A stretch of DNA of 64,000 bases, taken from assembly GCF_042477335.2 (NCBI RefSeq), contig NC_091255.1, positions 31,598,501-31,662,500 on the forward strand, given 5' to 3'. This DNA comes from Ovis canadensis (Eukaryota; Chordata; Mammalia; Artiodactyla; Bovidae). Of this stretch, positions 53,307 to 64,000 are shown piece by piece. Numbering within the stretch: position 1 is the stretch's first letter; every line of letters starts with the position of its first letter. The notes below the pieces were generated by a model. That model worked only from the letters and a program-made list of their open reading frames with translations, made no database searches and was not told where the DNA came from. Both the position numbers and the translations under genes were made by a program.

Positions 53307-55471
53307 GAGAGTGTGCTGGGCAGACGATGCTGGACACGATGGAGGCGCCCGGCCACTCCAGGCAGCTGCTGCTGCAGCTCAACAACCAGCGCACCAAGGG
53401 CTTCTTGTGCGACGTGATCATCGTGGTGCAGAACGCCCTCTTCCGCGCGCACAAGAACGTGCTGGCGGCCAGCAGCGCCTACCTCAAGTCCCTGGTGGTG
53501 CACGACAACCTGCTCAACCTGGACCATGACATGGTGAGCCCGGCCGTGTTCCGCCTGGTGCTGGACTTCATCTACACCGGCCGCCTGGCGGATGGCGCGG
53601 AGGCTGCGGCGTCGGCCGCCGTGGCCCCGGGGGCCGAGCCGAGCCTGGGCGCCGTGCTGGCCGCCGCCAGCTACCTGCAGATCCCCGACCTCGTGGCGCT
53701 GTGCAAGAAACGCCTCAAGCGCCACGGCAAGTACTGCCACCTGCGGGGCGGCGGCGGCGGTGGCGGCGGCTACGCACCCTACGGGAGGCCGGGCCGGGGC
53801 CTGCGGGCCGCCACGCCCGTCATCCAGGCCTGCTACTCCTCCCCGGCCGGGCCTCCGCCGCCGCCCACCGCCGAGCCGCCGTCGGGCCCCGAGGCCGCTG
53901 TGAACACGCACTGCGCCGAGCTGTACGCCTCGGGCCCCGGCCCAGCAGCCTCGCTCTGCGCCCCGGAGCGCCGCTGCTCCCCGCTCTGCGGCCTGGACCT
54001 GTCAAAGAAAAGCCCGCCGGGCTCCGCGCCTCCCGAGCGACCGCCAGGGGAGCGAGAGCTGCCCCCGCGCCCAGACAGCCCTCCCAGCGCCGGCCCCGCC
54101 GCCTACAAGGAGCCACCGCTCACCCTGCCACCGCTGCCGCCGCTGCCCTTCCAGAAGCTGGAGGAGGCCGGACCGCCTCCGGATCCGTTCCGAGGTGGCG
54201 GCGGCAGCCCGGGATCCGAGCCCCCCGGCCGCCCCGACGGGCCCAGCCTCCTCTATCGCTGGATGAAGCACGAGCCAGGCCTGGGCAGCTACGGCGACGA
54301 GCTGGGCCGCGAGCGCGGCTCCCCCAGCGAACGCTGCGAGGAGCGCGGCGGGGACCCGGCCTCCTCGCCTGGGGGCCCTCCGCTTGGCCTGGCGCCGCCG
54401 CCGCGCTACGCGGGCAGCTTGGACGGGCCTGGCGCGGGCGGCGACGGCGACGACTACAAGAGCAGCAGCGAGGAGACGGGCAGCAGCGAGGACCCCAGCC
54501 CGCCCGGCGGCCACCTCGAGGGCTACCCGTGCCCGCACCTGGCCTACGGCGAGCCCGAGAGCTTCGGCGACAACCTGTACGTGTGCATCCCGTGCGGAAA
54601 GGGCTTCCCCAGCTCGGAGCAGCTGAATGCGCACGTGGAGGCGCACGTGGAGGAGGAGGAGGCGCTGTACGGCCGGGCCGAGGCGGCGGAGGTGGCCGCG
54701 GGGGCCGCTGGCCTCGGGCCCCCTTTTGGAGGCGGTGGGGACAAGGTGGCCGGGGCCCCAGGGGGCCTGGGCGAGCTGCTGCGGCCGTACCGCTGCGCGT
54801 CGTGTGACAAGAGCTACAAGGACCCGGCCACGCTGCGGCAGCACGAGAAGACGCACTGGCTGACGCGGCCCTACCCCTGCACCATCTGCGGGAAGAAGTT
54901 CACGCAGCGCGGGACCATGACGCGTCACATGCGCAGCCACCTGGGCCTCAAGCCCTTCGCGTGCGACGCGTGCGGCATGCGCTTCACACGCCAGTACCGC
55001 CTCACAGAGCACATGCGCATCCACTCGGGCGAGAAGCCCTACGAGTGCCAGGTGTGCGGGGGCAAGTTCGCCCAGCAGCGTAACCTCATCAGTCACATGA
55101 AGATGCACGCTGTGGGCAGCGCGGCCGGCGCGGCCGGGGCGCTGGCGGGGCTGGGGGGGCTCCCCGGCGTCCCGGGCCCCGACGGCAAGGGCAAGCTCGA
55201 TTTCCCCGAGGGCGTCTTTGCAGTGGCGCGCCTCACGGCAGAACAGCTCAGCCTGAAGCAGCAGGACAAGGCGGCTGCGGCCGAGCTGCTGGCTCAGACC
55301 ACGCACTTCCTGCACGACCCCAAGGTGGCGCTCGAGAGCCTCTACCCGCTGGCCAAGTTCACCGCGGAGCTGGGCCTCAGCCCCGACAAGGCGGCCGAGG
55401 TGCTGAGCCAGGGCGCACACCTGGCCGCCGGCCCCGACGGCCGGACCATCGACCGTTTCTCTCCCACCTAG
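53307..55471 (+). CDS. HIC1: HIC1 main coding exon (BTB zinc-finger repressor)
   Basis: HIC1 is a nuclear, sequence-specific transcriptional repressor and tumour suppressor acting with p53 and SIRT1. With exon 1b the CDS is 2202 nt, 733 aa, exactly the human length; the short isoform from the ATG at 53327 gives 714 aa. Order of parts in long-isoform numbering: BTB/POZ domain about 40-155 with its HIC1-specific Ala/Gly-rich insertion; an eight-glycine run; the CtBP-binding motif GLDLSKK at 241-247; the SUMO motif MKHEP with K333; five C2H2 zinc fingers starting at Y437, Y507, Y535, F563 and Y591, the last four closely linked; and a C-terminal tail ending FSPT. No interruption or missing zinc ligand is seen. 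The acceptor is CCGCAG|GAGAGT. GC content is extreme, so long open frames also appear on the other strand. Confidence 0.97.
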
Positions 55472-56320
55472 TGCACCTCTGGCCTCCGTGTGGCCCCGGG
55501 CGCGCCCCCCGGCGGCGCCGGCGGCCACCAGCAGGCGGGTGCCCCCCACCTCCCCGTGCCCGGACGACAGTAGCAGCCGCGGCAGCGTCGCCACAGGGTC
55601 GGCGGCCTCACCTGGCCTCACTGCTTTGTGCCTTAGCCCGGGGGTGGGGGTAGGGGTGGGGGAGGAAACCCCGGGACGGGGGTGGGTTGGGGGAAGGGAG
55701 ATTTATATTTTTGATATCAGCTTTGACCAAAGGAGACCCCCGGCCCTTCTCCGCCTCTTCCTGTGGTTCGTCGGCCCCCACCTCCCGGCTCCGTGCTGCT
55801 CTTGTGGGGGGAGGGGTGCCACTGTTGGGGCGCTCCCAGCCCTACCTCCGGCCCTTGCGACCACACCCATTCTCACTGTGAATCTCCCCGCTGGGGTCGG
55901 AGCGTTGGGCAGAGCTGGGAGCGGGGAGGGGACTGAGCCGGCCGGAGGGCCCCCCCGCCCCAGCCCCCGCCCGCCCCGGGACGGATAATGTGAAGTTCCT
56001 CATTTTGCACAAGTGGCACTAGCCCCAGGGCTCACCTTTCCGGCCCTCTGGAGTCAGAGGGCTGAGACGGCCCTGGCCTACCCGGTCTCCCACGCCCGCG
56101 GTGGTCCCCCCTCCCTTCCCTGGGGCCCCGGACCATATTTATTGCATGCGCCCTGGGCGGCCCCCCACCCCGAGCCCAGGCTGGGCTGGGCTGGAACGTG
56201 GTCTCTTTAGCTCCCTCCTCCTCGTTTGTATATTTCCTACCTTGTACACAGGCTCTTCCAGAGCCGCTTCCATTTTCTATACTCGAACCAAACAGCAATA
56301 AAGCAGTAACCAAGGACCCT
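55472..56320 (+). terminator. HIC1: HIC1 3' UTR and poly(A) site
   Basis: About 850 nt of GC-rich 3' UTR ends at AATAAA (56297-56302). Cleavage is expected around 56315-56325, leaving about 150 bp to the predicted end of SMG6 on the other strand. Confidence 0.8.
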
Positions 56321-56469
56321 GGACCCAGCGGCTCTCTTTGCCCTGCACAAGGAGCTGGGTGGGGCGCACGGGGGTGGGTGCTGGGGCTAGAAGCAGCACC
56401 CTCAGACAAGTGCAGTGGCTTGGACCTTCCCTCCCCAGCCCCAGAGACAGGTCAGCAACAGTTCAGGTA

Positions 56470-58027
56470 TGTTTTATAACTGAAAATTTATTCAGGAAAC
56501 AAAACCAGGGCTGCAAATGGAACAGAAAGGAGGGATGGGGGTCTCCCACCCACCCAGTCATTAACCTTCATCCTGGAGAAGGGATCTCAAAGAAGAGGCC
56601 AGGGACCCTATACCCCAAAGCCCAGTCTTCTGAGCCCTGTACCCTCAAATCATGGGCTGTGGCTCTCCTGCTCCCCATCTTTCTGGCCACATCTTTCGGG
56701 GAGGGCACTGCCTTGTTCCCATCATCTGGGCAGGCTGTGTAGTCAGTCAGGGGCCTCTGGGGGACTTCCCCACTGGTCCCATTAAAATTGATTCCTGGCT
56801 TCGCCTCCACATCCTGTCTTCCCCTAAGTCTTCCTCCAGCCCTGTCCCTGGCTTAGGGGGAGAACACAGTCCTGGTAGGAAGCCTCCAGAGGGAGACTGA
56901 ACACAGGTGCCAGCTAGAAGCAACAAAAAATTCCAAGCATAGCCAGAAGGCCCCTGCACCTTCCAGGGCAGAGCTAGAAATGAATGGGGTGCAAACCCCA
57001 GGTCAGGCAATGCTCCTCGTGGGCACTGGCCTGCCTTACCCTCAGACTACTCTGAGCATTGCTCAGAGCACAGGGGCTTGGGAAAGGAGGTCAGGGGCAG
57101 GAAAGCTACATTAGGTTCCTGCCACAGGTACCACAGCAGAGTCAGAGAAGCTCCATGGCAAGGGACTGAGGGGCCGGGAAGGACTAGAAAGGGGGGAGGA
57201 GGGGGGTGGCTCAGGAGGGAGAAAAGGAGGGGGAGTTGGGAAGAAATTTTGTGAAGCAGGAAGAGAGCAAAAGGAAGGCCACTGAGGGGAGAGGGAGCAG
57301 GCAAAGGCAACCCAGGGGGCATGGGCCTGAGCGGGCAGAGGGCCCTTCCCTACAGACCCATGACCAACTGAGGGGAGAGCAGGTGGCAAAGCACAGGGGA
57401 CCCAGGCGGCAGGGCAGGGAGAAGAGCAGCAGGGCGGGGGGAGAAGAGGTGAGGGCCTAGGGCTGCTGTTCCGGACATGGTGTTCAGAACCCAAATGGGG
57501 TCTCTGGGGGTCAAACAGGCATCAGGGACCCTGACAGACCTCCTGGGTACTCTCCTCATGACCAAGGCCTCTTGGACACTTTCGGGTCAGGGCTTCTGAA
57601 GACTGAGGGGACCCATGGTTTCACCTGCATCTGATGGAAATGCTAACCCCGCCCTGCGCCATCTCCAGCTGAGAAAGTGGCTGCATCTCCGGGCTAAGAG
57701 GCCTTCCGCTGGCCCTTGATCTGGACAGGGGGAGGGAGAAAGGCTGGGCATGGGGCGGCCCATCTGGCTCGCCCGCCTGCCATCACTGCAGCCAGCCACC
57801 TCCCTGCTAAATCCTGGCAGCCCAGGAGGGTCCCAGCACTTCCGCCCACCCTTAGGAGGGGCTCTGTGAGGAGCAGCTCCCCCACAGCACGGCCACGGCG
57901 TGGGTTGGAAGAGGATGGTTTATTGTCTGGGTGGACTGGTGGCTCAGGCGCGTGGGTGTCTTCTGTGCTACACCGGGCACCTGGCGGCCTTCTCAGGAGC
58001 GCTTCCGTGGGGGGCGGCTGCGCCCCC
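56470..58027 (-). terminator. SMG6: SMG6 3' UTR with two poly(A) signals
   Basis: Read on the minus strand, the 3' UTR follows the SMG6 stop at 58028. A proximal AATAAA lies at 57919-57924, only about 105 nt after the stop, and a distal AATAAA at 56487-56492 gives a UTR of about 1.55 kb. The distal site best fits the long UTR known in human and the close tail-to-tail arrangement with HIC1. Confidence 0.7.
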
Positions 58028-58158
58028 TCAGCCCACCTGGGCCCACGTGAGGAAGGCTGGGATGTCCCGCACAGGCACGTTCCTGGTCAGCGCCTTCACA
58101 CGCAGGTTCCGGTCGTCCGTCAACAGCACCACCTCCCTCAGCAGCCGGATGGGCTCCT
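58028..58158 (-). CDS. SMG6: SMG6 last coding exon (end of PIN domain)
   Basis: SMG6 is the endonuclease of nonsense-mediated mRNA decay, cutting transcripts near premature stop codons, and is also known as EST1A, a telomerase-associated factor. This exon encodes EEPIRLLREVVLLTDDRNLR and the tail ending PAFLTWAQVG, then TGA. The aspartate pair in LLTDDRN contains the last acidic residue of the PIN active site (D1392 in human numbering). The acceptor is CCCACAG|AGGAGC, phase 1, and it fits the preceding exon at 61319-61400. The C-terminus is identical to the remembered human one. Confidence 0.95.
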
Positions 58159-61100
58159 CTGTGGGCACGAGAGAGCACGGGGACTCAGAGAGCAGGACGC
58201 GGAGGCCCTGGCTGCCTCTCCTCTTCTGGAGGGGAAAGCAGTCCGGGGGGCTCAAGGCCAACCATTTCTTGGCCCTCCCACAGGGCCTTTCCCTCACGCA
58301 GACCATGAGCAGAGGGCGCCTCTCCCCTGCGGGCTGAGGGAGGGCCGTCACGGGCCTGGGCTGGCCTTCTGTTCTGCACTCCTGCCCCCGGCATGGGACT
58401 GGGCCACCTCGTGCCCTCTGAGCCCCCCAGCCGGCCAGCCTCTGCACACCCCTCTTCTCAGGACTCTGAGCTGAGGCAGGAGAAGCAGCCTCCTGTCCCT
58501 TCTGACTGCAGGGCTAGTTCTGGGCTCATAAGACTCTCTTCTGCATTATCTTGCCCGCCCCAAGGCCAGTAGCCTGATGCTTGAGGTATTCAGAAGTAGG
58601 AAATGCAAGATGGAATATGAAACATATCCAAGGCTCCCAGGATGTGAGGAGGGGTGCTAGCTCTGAAGAGAGGAGGGCAAGGGTCCCCCGGCAGAGGCCA
58701 GCCAAGTTGGCCCTGAGGCTAGAGCCCAGAGATTCCCACCACTGAATAAAAGTAATCCACGTCTGTGGTATAAACCTTTTAAGCACAGAACAAGGAAGGT
58801 AAAGTTGACTGTCCCCCAGCCGCCCCGTGAGCTTCCTCATGTCTCTGTCTTGTCCCAGGGTAAGCTGTGTATGTTTCCAAAATTTCTTTATGTACATTTA
58901 CAAGCATAGATACTTGTCATATAAGCTTTTTTTCCTGTAATGCTACAGTCATACTAGCTGTACTTCACTGAAATTCTAAAGATCTTTCTATGTCAGCACA
59001 AACAGCGCCTTCATTCCTTTTAGATGACCTTTTTTTTTTTTTAAAGCAGGATGTCTTTCCCCCCAGTTCCTTAACCTTTTAATACTAATGTATCGGGGAG
59101 AATTTAAACTGGGGCCAAGGACTCTCACAAGTGACATCCCACCCCCGCTAAGGTCCCCCGGGTGGGAGGTCCACTCCTCATCCCCAGGCAGGCAGGCAGT
59201 GAGGCCCAGGAAATGTCCTGCAGGGCTTCCTGACCACGGGGGCCTGGTGGGGCTGGGGGACTGCAAATATCCGTGTCAGACCTGAGCAGTTTCAGGCTTG
59301 CCAGCTCCAGGCAGGGAGGCTGCGAGCTGGCTGTCAGCCTTGGGAGGAGTCTGGGGGAAGAGGGAGGAGAGGCTCGCGGGGTTGATGGTGGTGAGAGAAG
59401 GGGAGCGGCGGAAGGAGGGTGTGGTGGGAGGTGAGCGGCCGTGGCGGACTGAGAGGGCGAGGAAGGCGGCCGTGGGGAGAGGAGATGCTCTGAGACGCCC
59501 AGCAGCTTGAGGGTGTGTGGGCGGGGCGGGGTGACGGGCAGTGCCCTGTGGGGCTCGCAGCAGGCGGCCCGGGTCTGTCCACGGCCCCACTGCTCCTGCC
59601 CTGGGACTCAGACCAGGCGAGTCCCAGGCCTCACGGCAGCCAACCGAGGCCCGGAGTTGCTGGCAGGGGTCTGCAGGGGTTTCTGTGGATACTTTGAGAC
59701 ATTTTGAACAATAAACATCCTCTGTTTTGACACTGGTAACTTCACTTTGTTAGAAACCAGAGACTGTCATCCTGTCAGGCCCCATCCGCCATAATCCACA
59801 TGATTTTAAAATTCAACATCGTTTACACATAAACATTTGGTGATGGTTTCTCTGTGAATCTGACAAGTTAATCTGCTAAGAATTCACACTGACAAATGGG
59901 GTTTGATTACACCAGCCCTTGCTGATGTAATTCTGATAGGGGCGGTCCCCAGGATGCCAATGGGTTCCTGTAGGCTGTTGGGGGTGAAGTGGGGGCTGGG
60001 GAGACTAGGGCCAAAGCCAAAATGTGTCTCTGCTGAGAAAGAAACAGCTCTGAGGCTGGGTGGGGCCACAGCGGTATCTGAACCGTACTTCCCAACAAGG
60101 CCTTCTGCAGTCCGGCCGACCTTGCCCTCAGAAGGTGCCCCTCCAGGAAGCTGCCTGGGAACAGAGCCCCACCCCTCCGCTGGGCTCAGTGGGGCTCCTC
60201 TTTGCCCCCCTGAATGCTCCGGATCTGCCCCTTAGGGACGGTGCAGGCGTACCACGTAGCTGGGGCCCTCTGAGGAACAGCAGCTGTGGGCGTGTCACCC
60301 GCCTCAGGTACAGGGCTGTGGGCGGCAAGGGCGGTGCTGAAGCCGCGCGAGGAGGCTGGAGGGAAGGCAGTCCCGGGCCCGCCGGGCAGCAGGGCGGGGA
60401 AGCCAGCAGAGATGGGCTGGGCGACCTCAACACAGAGAAGAGGACAAGAAGGCTGCAGACATGCAGACAGGAGACCAAGAGCTGGGAATTATCAGCTGTG
60501 CAGATGACACTGAGCTGGAGAGCCTAGGAATTCCTTCCCGAAGAAGAAAGGGCTGGAGTCCCAGGAGCCAGGACCAACACCTGAGCCTCGCTGACTCTCA
60601 GAGGCCAGCTCAGGCAAGAGACAGTTCTGGGATGAGGTTAAGGTGCTCAAGCACCCCGAAGAGAGTCTCTGACCTGACAGGCTTCTGCTCACCAAAAGGG
60701 TTCTGAAAACCGGGCTGAGGGCTCCATCTGCAAGGTCCCACCTGCCTCCAGAGTGCTATGTCACACAACCAGAGAGACAGGAAGAGAAGGACCACTACTA
60801 GCTGGGGAAGTACTTCCACCCTGGCCTGATACAGGGTGAACATTCACGGATGAACTGAGAGGGTGAGCATGGCCAAGGACAGGGAGGTGGGGCCCTAGGG
60901 ACCGCTAGGGACTGTCCTCAGCGGCAGAGGGCTGGGCTCAGGAGACCATGGCCGGAATAAGCTACAGTGAATCATAAAGACATTCTTGCTGTCAGAGAAC
61001 TCACTGAGGACCCAAGAAAGGAAATGGATGCATGCAGAGGAGGAAAGTTCGCTGCCTGAAGCCCAGCTTCCTGGGTGAGGCCCGTCCTTAGCTGGCTGAG

Positions 61101-61318
61101 GGTCCACCTGAGGCTGGGGGAGTCGGGGGTGGGGTCTGACTTCCAGCATGGGGTGGTTGTGTGCTGGGGAGGAACTGGGTTGGCCTCAGGCTTGTATCAG
61201 GCCTCATCCCTGATTGTTACACTTCCCAGGCCAGAGTCAGGGAAGGGACCTAGGGCTGAGGCAGGCAGGACGAGGCAGGGAGGGAAGGGAAGGTCCCGAG
61301 GGGGAGGGGGCGCACTAC
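58159..61318 (-). other. SMG6: SMG6 last intron
   Basis: GT-AG intron of 3.16 kb between the last two exons. It contains an old L1-like fragment at 58740-59045 and a GC-rich block at about 59380-59640. No extra exon with SMG6 similarity was seen. Confidence 0.85.
58740..59045 (+). repeat. Old L1-like fragment
   Basis: Resembles the element at 470-960 in texture ('aaaatttctttatgtacatt', 'tacaagcatag', 'ttccttttagatgacc', then a poly-T run). Family assignment uncertain. Confidence 0.3.
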
Positions 61319-61400
61319 CTTTGTTGGTGGGCATGAAGTCCTTCGCCTTGTCTTTACAGTAGTGGAGGCAACAGGAGAGGATCAGGTCATCGTTGTTACC
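61319..61400 (-). CDS. SMG6: SMG6 penultimate coding exon
   Basis: Encodes GNNDDLILSCCLHYCKDKAK followed by DFMPTNK. The NNDD segment holds the second catalytic aspartate of the PIN nuclease (D1353 in human numbering). The acceptor is CTTCCAG|GGTAAC at phase 0; the donor GTAGTG leaves phase 1. Residues PTNK differ from human PASK, a conservative-looking change just before the next exon. The 82-nt length keeps the frame with both neighbours. Confidence 0.95.
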
Positions 61401-61653
61401 CTGGAAGAAGACAGGGTGAGTGCCGCTGGGGTCACATCTCAGTGGCCCGCCGATCCACGCCCTGGACCTGCTTGGCCAGGTCCCACTGTGCTGAGAGTTA
61501 CCCGGGGGACAAGGAACCCCCTCCTGGGCCTCGATGGCGGATGCCCCCTAGGGGCAGGAGGTCCAGGCTGGGGGGCCTGCCTTGAGCCCCTCCCTCCCAG
61601 GGCGCCTGTTCTGAAGGCTGGCTCAAGTGCTCCCGTTTTGCCCTGGGTCTCAC
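61401..61653 (-). other. SMG6: SMG6 short intron
   Basis: A 253-bp GT-AG intron; nothing else is seen in it. Confidence 0.9.
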
Positions 61654-61865
61654 CAGCTGGCCAGTGATGTCCTCGCTGCGGAAGGCGATGGATTCGAGTT
61701 CATTGCCACGGCTGGTCAGGGCCCGCAGGCAAGAGTCCCGACTCTCGAATCTCCGCTCGAGGAACTCAATGGACTTCCGGGCCTTTTCCTGTACCACGCG
61801 GGCATAGCCCCCGGCCCGGTGGTCTGTCTCCTGCCCCTTGGCTAGGCCGTCCAGCTCATTGATCA
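61654..61865 (-). CDS. SMG6: SMG6 third-last coding exon
   Basis: Encodes (V)INELDGLAKGQETDHRAGG, YARVVQEKARKSIEFLERRF and ESRDSCLRALTSRGNELESI, ending AFRSEDITGQL. This is the middle of the PIN nuclease domain and matches human SMG6 almost residue for residue. The acceptor is CTCCTCAG|TGATCA at phase 1; the donor GTGAGA leaves phase 0, in agreement with the exon at 61319-61400. The first catalytic aspartate (D1251 in human) is on an earlier exon outside the window. The exon is 212 nt. Confidence 0.95.
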
Positions 61866-62395
61866 CTGAGGAGACACAGTCCCACAAGGAATCAGCCTCA
61901 ACAATCATGTCTGTCTTGTCTGTCTGCGCCCGAGGCCTTGCTTTCGCAGGCAACTTCTACCCGACCCCGGAGGCCACGTGGCCCCACAGGAGTCTTCCCA
62001 TGAAACTGGGGGCCCTTGGCGGGCAAGAATGCCCTTGATGTTCCAAGTGTTCTCTCCTTTTTCTGCCTCTTCCCCTGGGCCCCACCCTTCTCCTGGGAGG
62101 GATTTACAGGGATTTTCTGGAGCTGCTGTATTCAGAGGAAGAAACCTGGCCCCTCCATCACATTCCTCAGTTATAGAATCAAATCAAGAGGGTCCCTCAG
62201 GAAAGGCAAGGGTATGCAGCAGCTAGAGGGAGAGGGGCACCCTCCCTCATCCACCCGGGCCCCCAGCTGTTCTATGCCTGTCCTTGGCAGAGCGCGAGGA
62301 GGTCACGGGGTGGGAAGTGGGGTCACGGCCTCACATGCAGGGACCCTGCTAGTCCCCTGAACCATCCCCTTGGCACTTTGACCTCCTCTGATACT

Positions 62396-62398
<3 letters not shown>

Positions 62399-62431
<33 letters not shown>
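62399..62431. repeat. (TG)n microsatellite in SMG6 intron
   Basis: Uninterrupted TG dinucleotides of about 16 units, preceded by CACG. Confidence 0.95.
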
Positions 62432-62432
<1 letters not shown>

Positions 62433-62691
62433 TGCCTGCCTATGTGTCTGGGACACGGCTTCATTTTCTGGTGAAGATTCTTTCCAAAATTCCAGCCAAG
62501 AGCCTGAGGTCAAGTGGGAAATATGCACTCCTTGGGGGCTCCGGGGAGAGTTTGGGGTCTGAGGCCTCTCCTCAGCAGTGATTCATGGCTCGGGGAGTCG
62601 GCGTGAGCATGCTGTTCCATGGTGAGCCTGGCACTCACTGTCTGGGTATTCAGAGACACTTTCTGGAAAGGGCCCATGTGGGAAGACGAAC

Positions 62692-62733
62692 ACACACACA
62701 CACACACCACCACCCCACCCCCCCCCCCCCCCA
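62692..62733. repeat. (CA)n followed by a C run in SMG6 intron
   Basis: CACACA units, a short CCACCACCCCACC transition and a run of about 14 C. Run lengths in such tracts are error-prone. Confidence 0.9.
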
Positions 62734-64000
62734 TGCCTTCAGCAACCTGAAGCTGCAGCGTCCACACGATGTATGGCTGAGGTTGCGGAGTAGTGGTGGC
62801 TGAGTGTATGGTACACCAAACAGAACATCAAACGTGAAAAACTAGTATTCTATCCCAAAATCTGCTTTCCTGCTTCCAAACTAAACAGGCTTCAAAGGGG
62901 AAGCTTGTTTGTGCTTCTGCACCAGGCGGGGCTTCTTGATGCTGGGGTCAGGCCTAAGGAGCATGGAGCAGGTTAAAGAGCACAAGAGACAAGCGGGGAG
63001 GCTGTCAGCTTAACCCTCTGTGCCCTGGGCACAGGGCAGGGGCCCGCTCTCCTGTGACAGAGCTGGCATTTCCCGGCGCCCCTGAGGGCTGACTATTCTA
63101 TAGCTGCCATCTCCTCTGGGCCCCCTTATATATTTGCTCCCTTCCCACATAATCTGGCTTCCCCCACTGGCCCGTAAGCTCACCAAGGCCAAGGGCTGCA
63201 GCTCTGCCTTTCATGGGCGACCTTGGGAACAAGGAGACAGAGCACATGGTGGGCCCCATCGGTGCTGGTGACCAAGAACTCGTCGGGCTGGGGTGGTGTC
63301 TGAGGCTCCTTCCAAGACTTAGGTGAACAGCCTGAGACGTGGCCGCCTCTCAATTACCCCATTTCCTGACCATCCAGCAAAGAGCACCCAATTCACTTTC
63401 TTACTCCTGAAAATCTCCTGGGCAGGAGGGCACAGGGACTTGCTCTCCTGAAAGCTGCCCAACCCGGGACCCAGTGAGGGCAGAGGGGTGGCTCCAACAA
63501 CACGAGGGTCTGGCTTGGCCCTGGGGAGACAAGCTGCTCTACTTCTGAAGAACAGAAAACCTTCCTGTGGGTCTCAGGGCCTGGGCTGAAGAGGCTCTGG
63601 CCAGGCCACATGGGGAGGGGGAAGGAAGACAGGGAGGGTGGAGGCGGGCCGAGGGCCGCTTCAGTGCCAACATTCTCAGGTGGTGCTAACGTGTTTCCCA
63701 CAACCCCCCAGGGTTCTACAGCCTCTGCAGGGGCGGATGTTTCCTGCCCTTTGTTTCCACCCTCATCTGGCACTAAGACACTGGGGACTGGGAGGGAAGG
63801 CCCAATGGAACATCTTGGCATGGATGTCAGAGGTGGCTTGGCAGGCAGACGGCCAGTCTGGCAGACCGTCTAGAGGCCAGGGCTTCCAAACTTGCTCCAA
63901 GTGGCTGCTGAGAGGGGACGTTAAGCAGCCCTAGCTTCCCAGTCGTCTTCCAGACCCCCTCCCTCCAGAGGACAGCTCTCGGCGCTAGCGGCTGTATGAG

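Larger units (their letters stand above)
61866..64000 (-). other. SMG6: SMG6 intron (continues beyond the window)
   Basis: No further SMG6 exon was recognised up to the right edge. The stretch holds a (TG)n and a (CA)n(C)n microsatellite and otherwise unremarkable single-copy DNA. Confidence 0.7.

Noticed and set aside
53701-54807. 368-codon alternative-frame ORF inside HIC1
   Set aside because: Arg/Ala/Pro-rich shadow of the HIC1 frame, explained by GC bias. The HIC1 frame is supported by BTB and zinc-finger motifs.
54002-55621. 539-codon open frame on the minus strand across HIC1 exon 2
   Set aside because: It is the antisense of a very GC-rich, strongly constrained coding exon. Stop codons are rare there by composition, and the predicted peptide is low-complexity with no recognisable domain.
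62005-64000. Search for the next upstream SMG6 exon (with the first PIN aspartate)
   Set aside because: No minus-strand frame matching the expected PIN start with good splice sites was found, so it presumably lies beyond the right edge.

Overview
This is a 64 kb piece of nuclear genome from a ruminant, most probably a bovid. It is dense in Bov-tA/Bov-A2 and CHR tRNA-derived SINEs and has one clear BovB (RTE) LINE fragment, a combination typical of Pecora. The genes match the conserved mammalian block that corresponds to human 17p13.3: RTN4RL1 - DPH1 - OVCA2 - miR-132/miR-212 - HIC1 - SMG6. Assignments come from reading encoded peptides, splice sites and hairpins and comparing them with remembered mammalian proteins; no database search was run.

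Layout. Positions 1-28034 are part of the first intron of RTN4RL1 (minus strand; Nogo-receptor homologue). Only its tiny first coding exon (28035-28047) and CpG-island promoter lie in the window. Positions 28.7-32.2 kb are an intergenic gap. DPH1 (plus strand, 12 coding exons, 32271-40889, 438 aa) and OVCA2 (plus, two coding exons, 41083-42121, 227 aa) follow, with only 193 bp between the DPH1 stop and the OVCA2 start. Positions 42.5-47.0 kb are SINE-rich intergenic DNA. Positions 47.0-48.5 kb hold the minus-strand miR-212/miR-132 cluster in a CpG island, with consensus cAMP-response elements, an RE1/NRSE motif between the hairpins and a TATA box upstream. HIC1 (plus, 52929-55471, two coding exons, 733 aa) lies in a CpG island of about 5 kb. 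It ends tail-to-tail with SMG6 (minus), whose last three coding exons, encoding the end of the PIN nuclease domain, are at 58028-58158, 61319-61400 and 61654-61865.

Functions. The genes are neighbours but do not form one pathway. DPH1 makes the first step of diphthamide on elongation factor 2. OVCA2 is a small serine hydrolase sharing the 3' region of DPH1. miR-132/212 are CREB-induced neuronal microRNAs. HIC1 is a BTB zinc-finger repressor. SMG6 is the endonuclease of nonsense-mediated decay. RTN4RL1 is a GPI-anchored neuronal LRR receptor.

No undescribed biological system was found. The most interesting signals are regulatory: the CRE/RE1/TATA/MEF2 architecture of the microRNA cluster, recurrent RFX X-box motifs at CpG-rich promoters, a CpG island and an isolated CRE inside the RTN4RL1 intron, and start-codon choices in HIC1. 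Repeat family names and boundaries were assigned by eye and are approximate.
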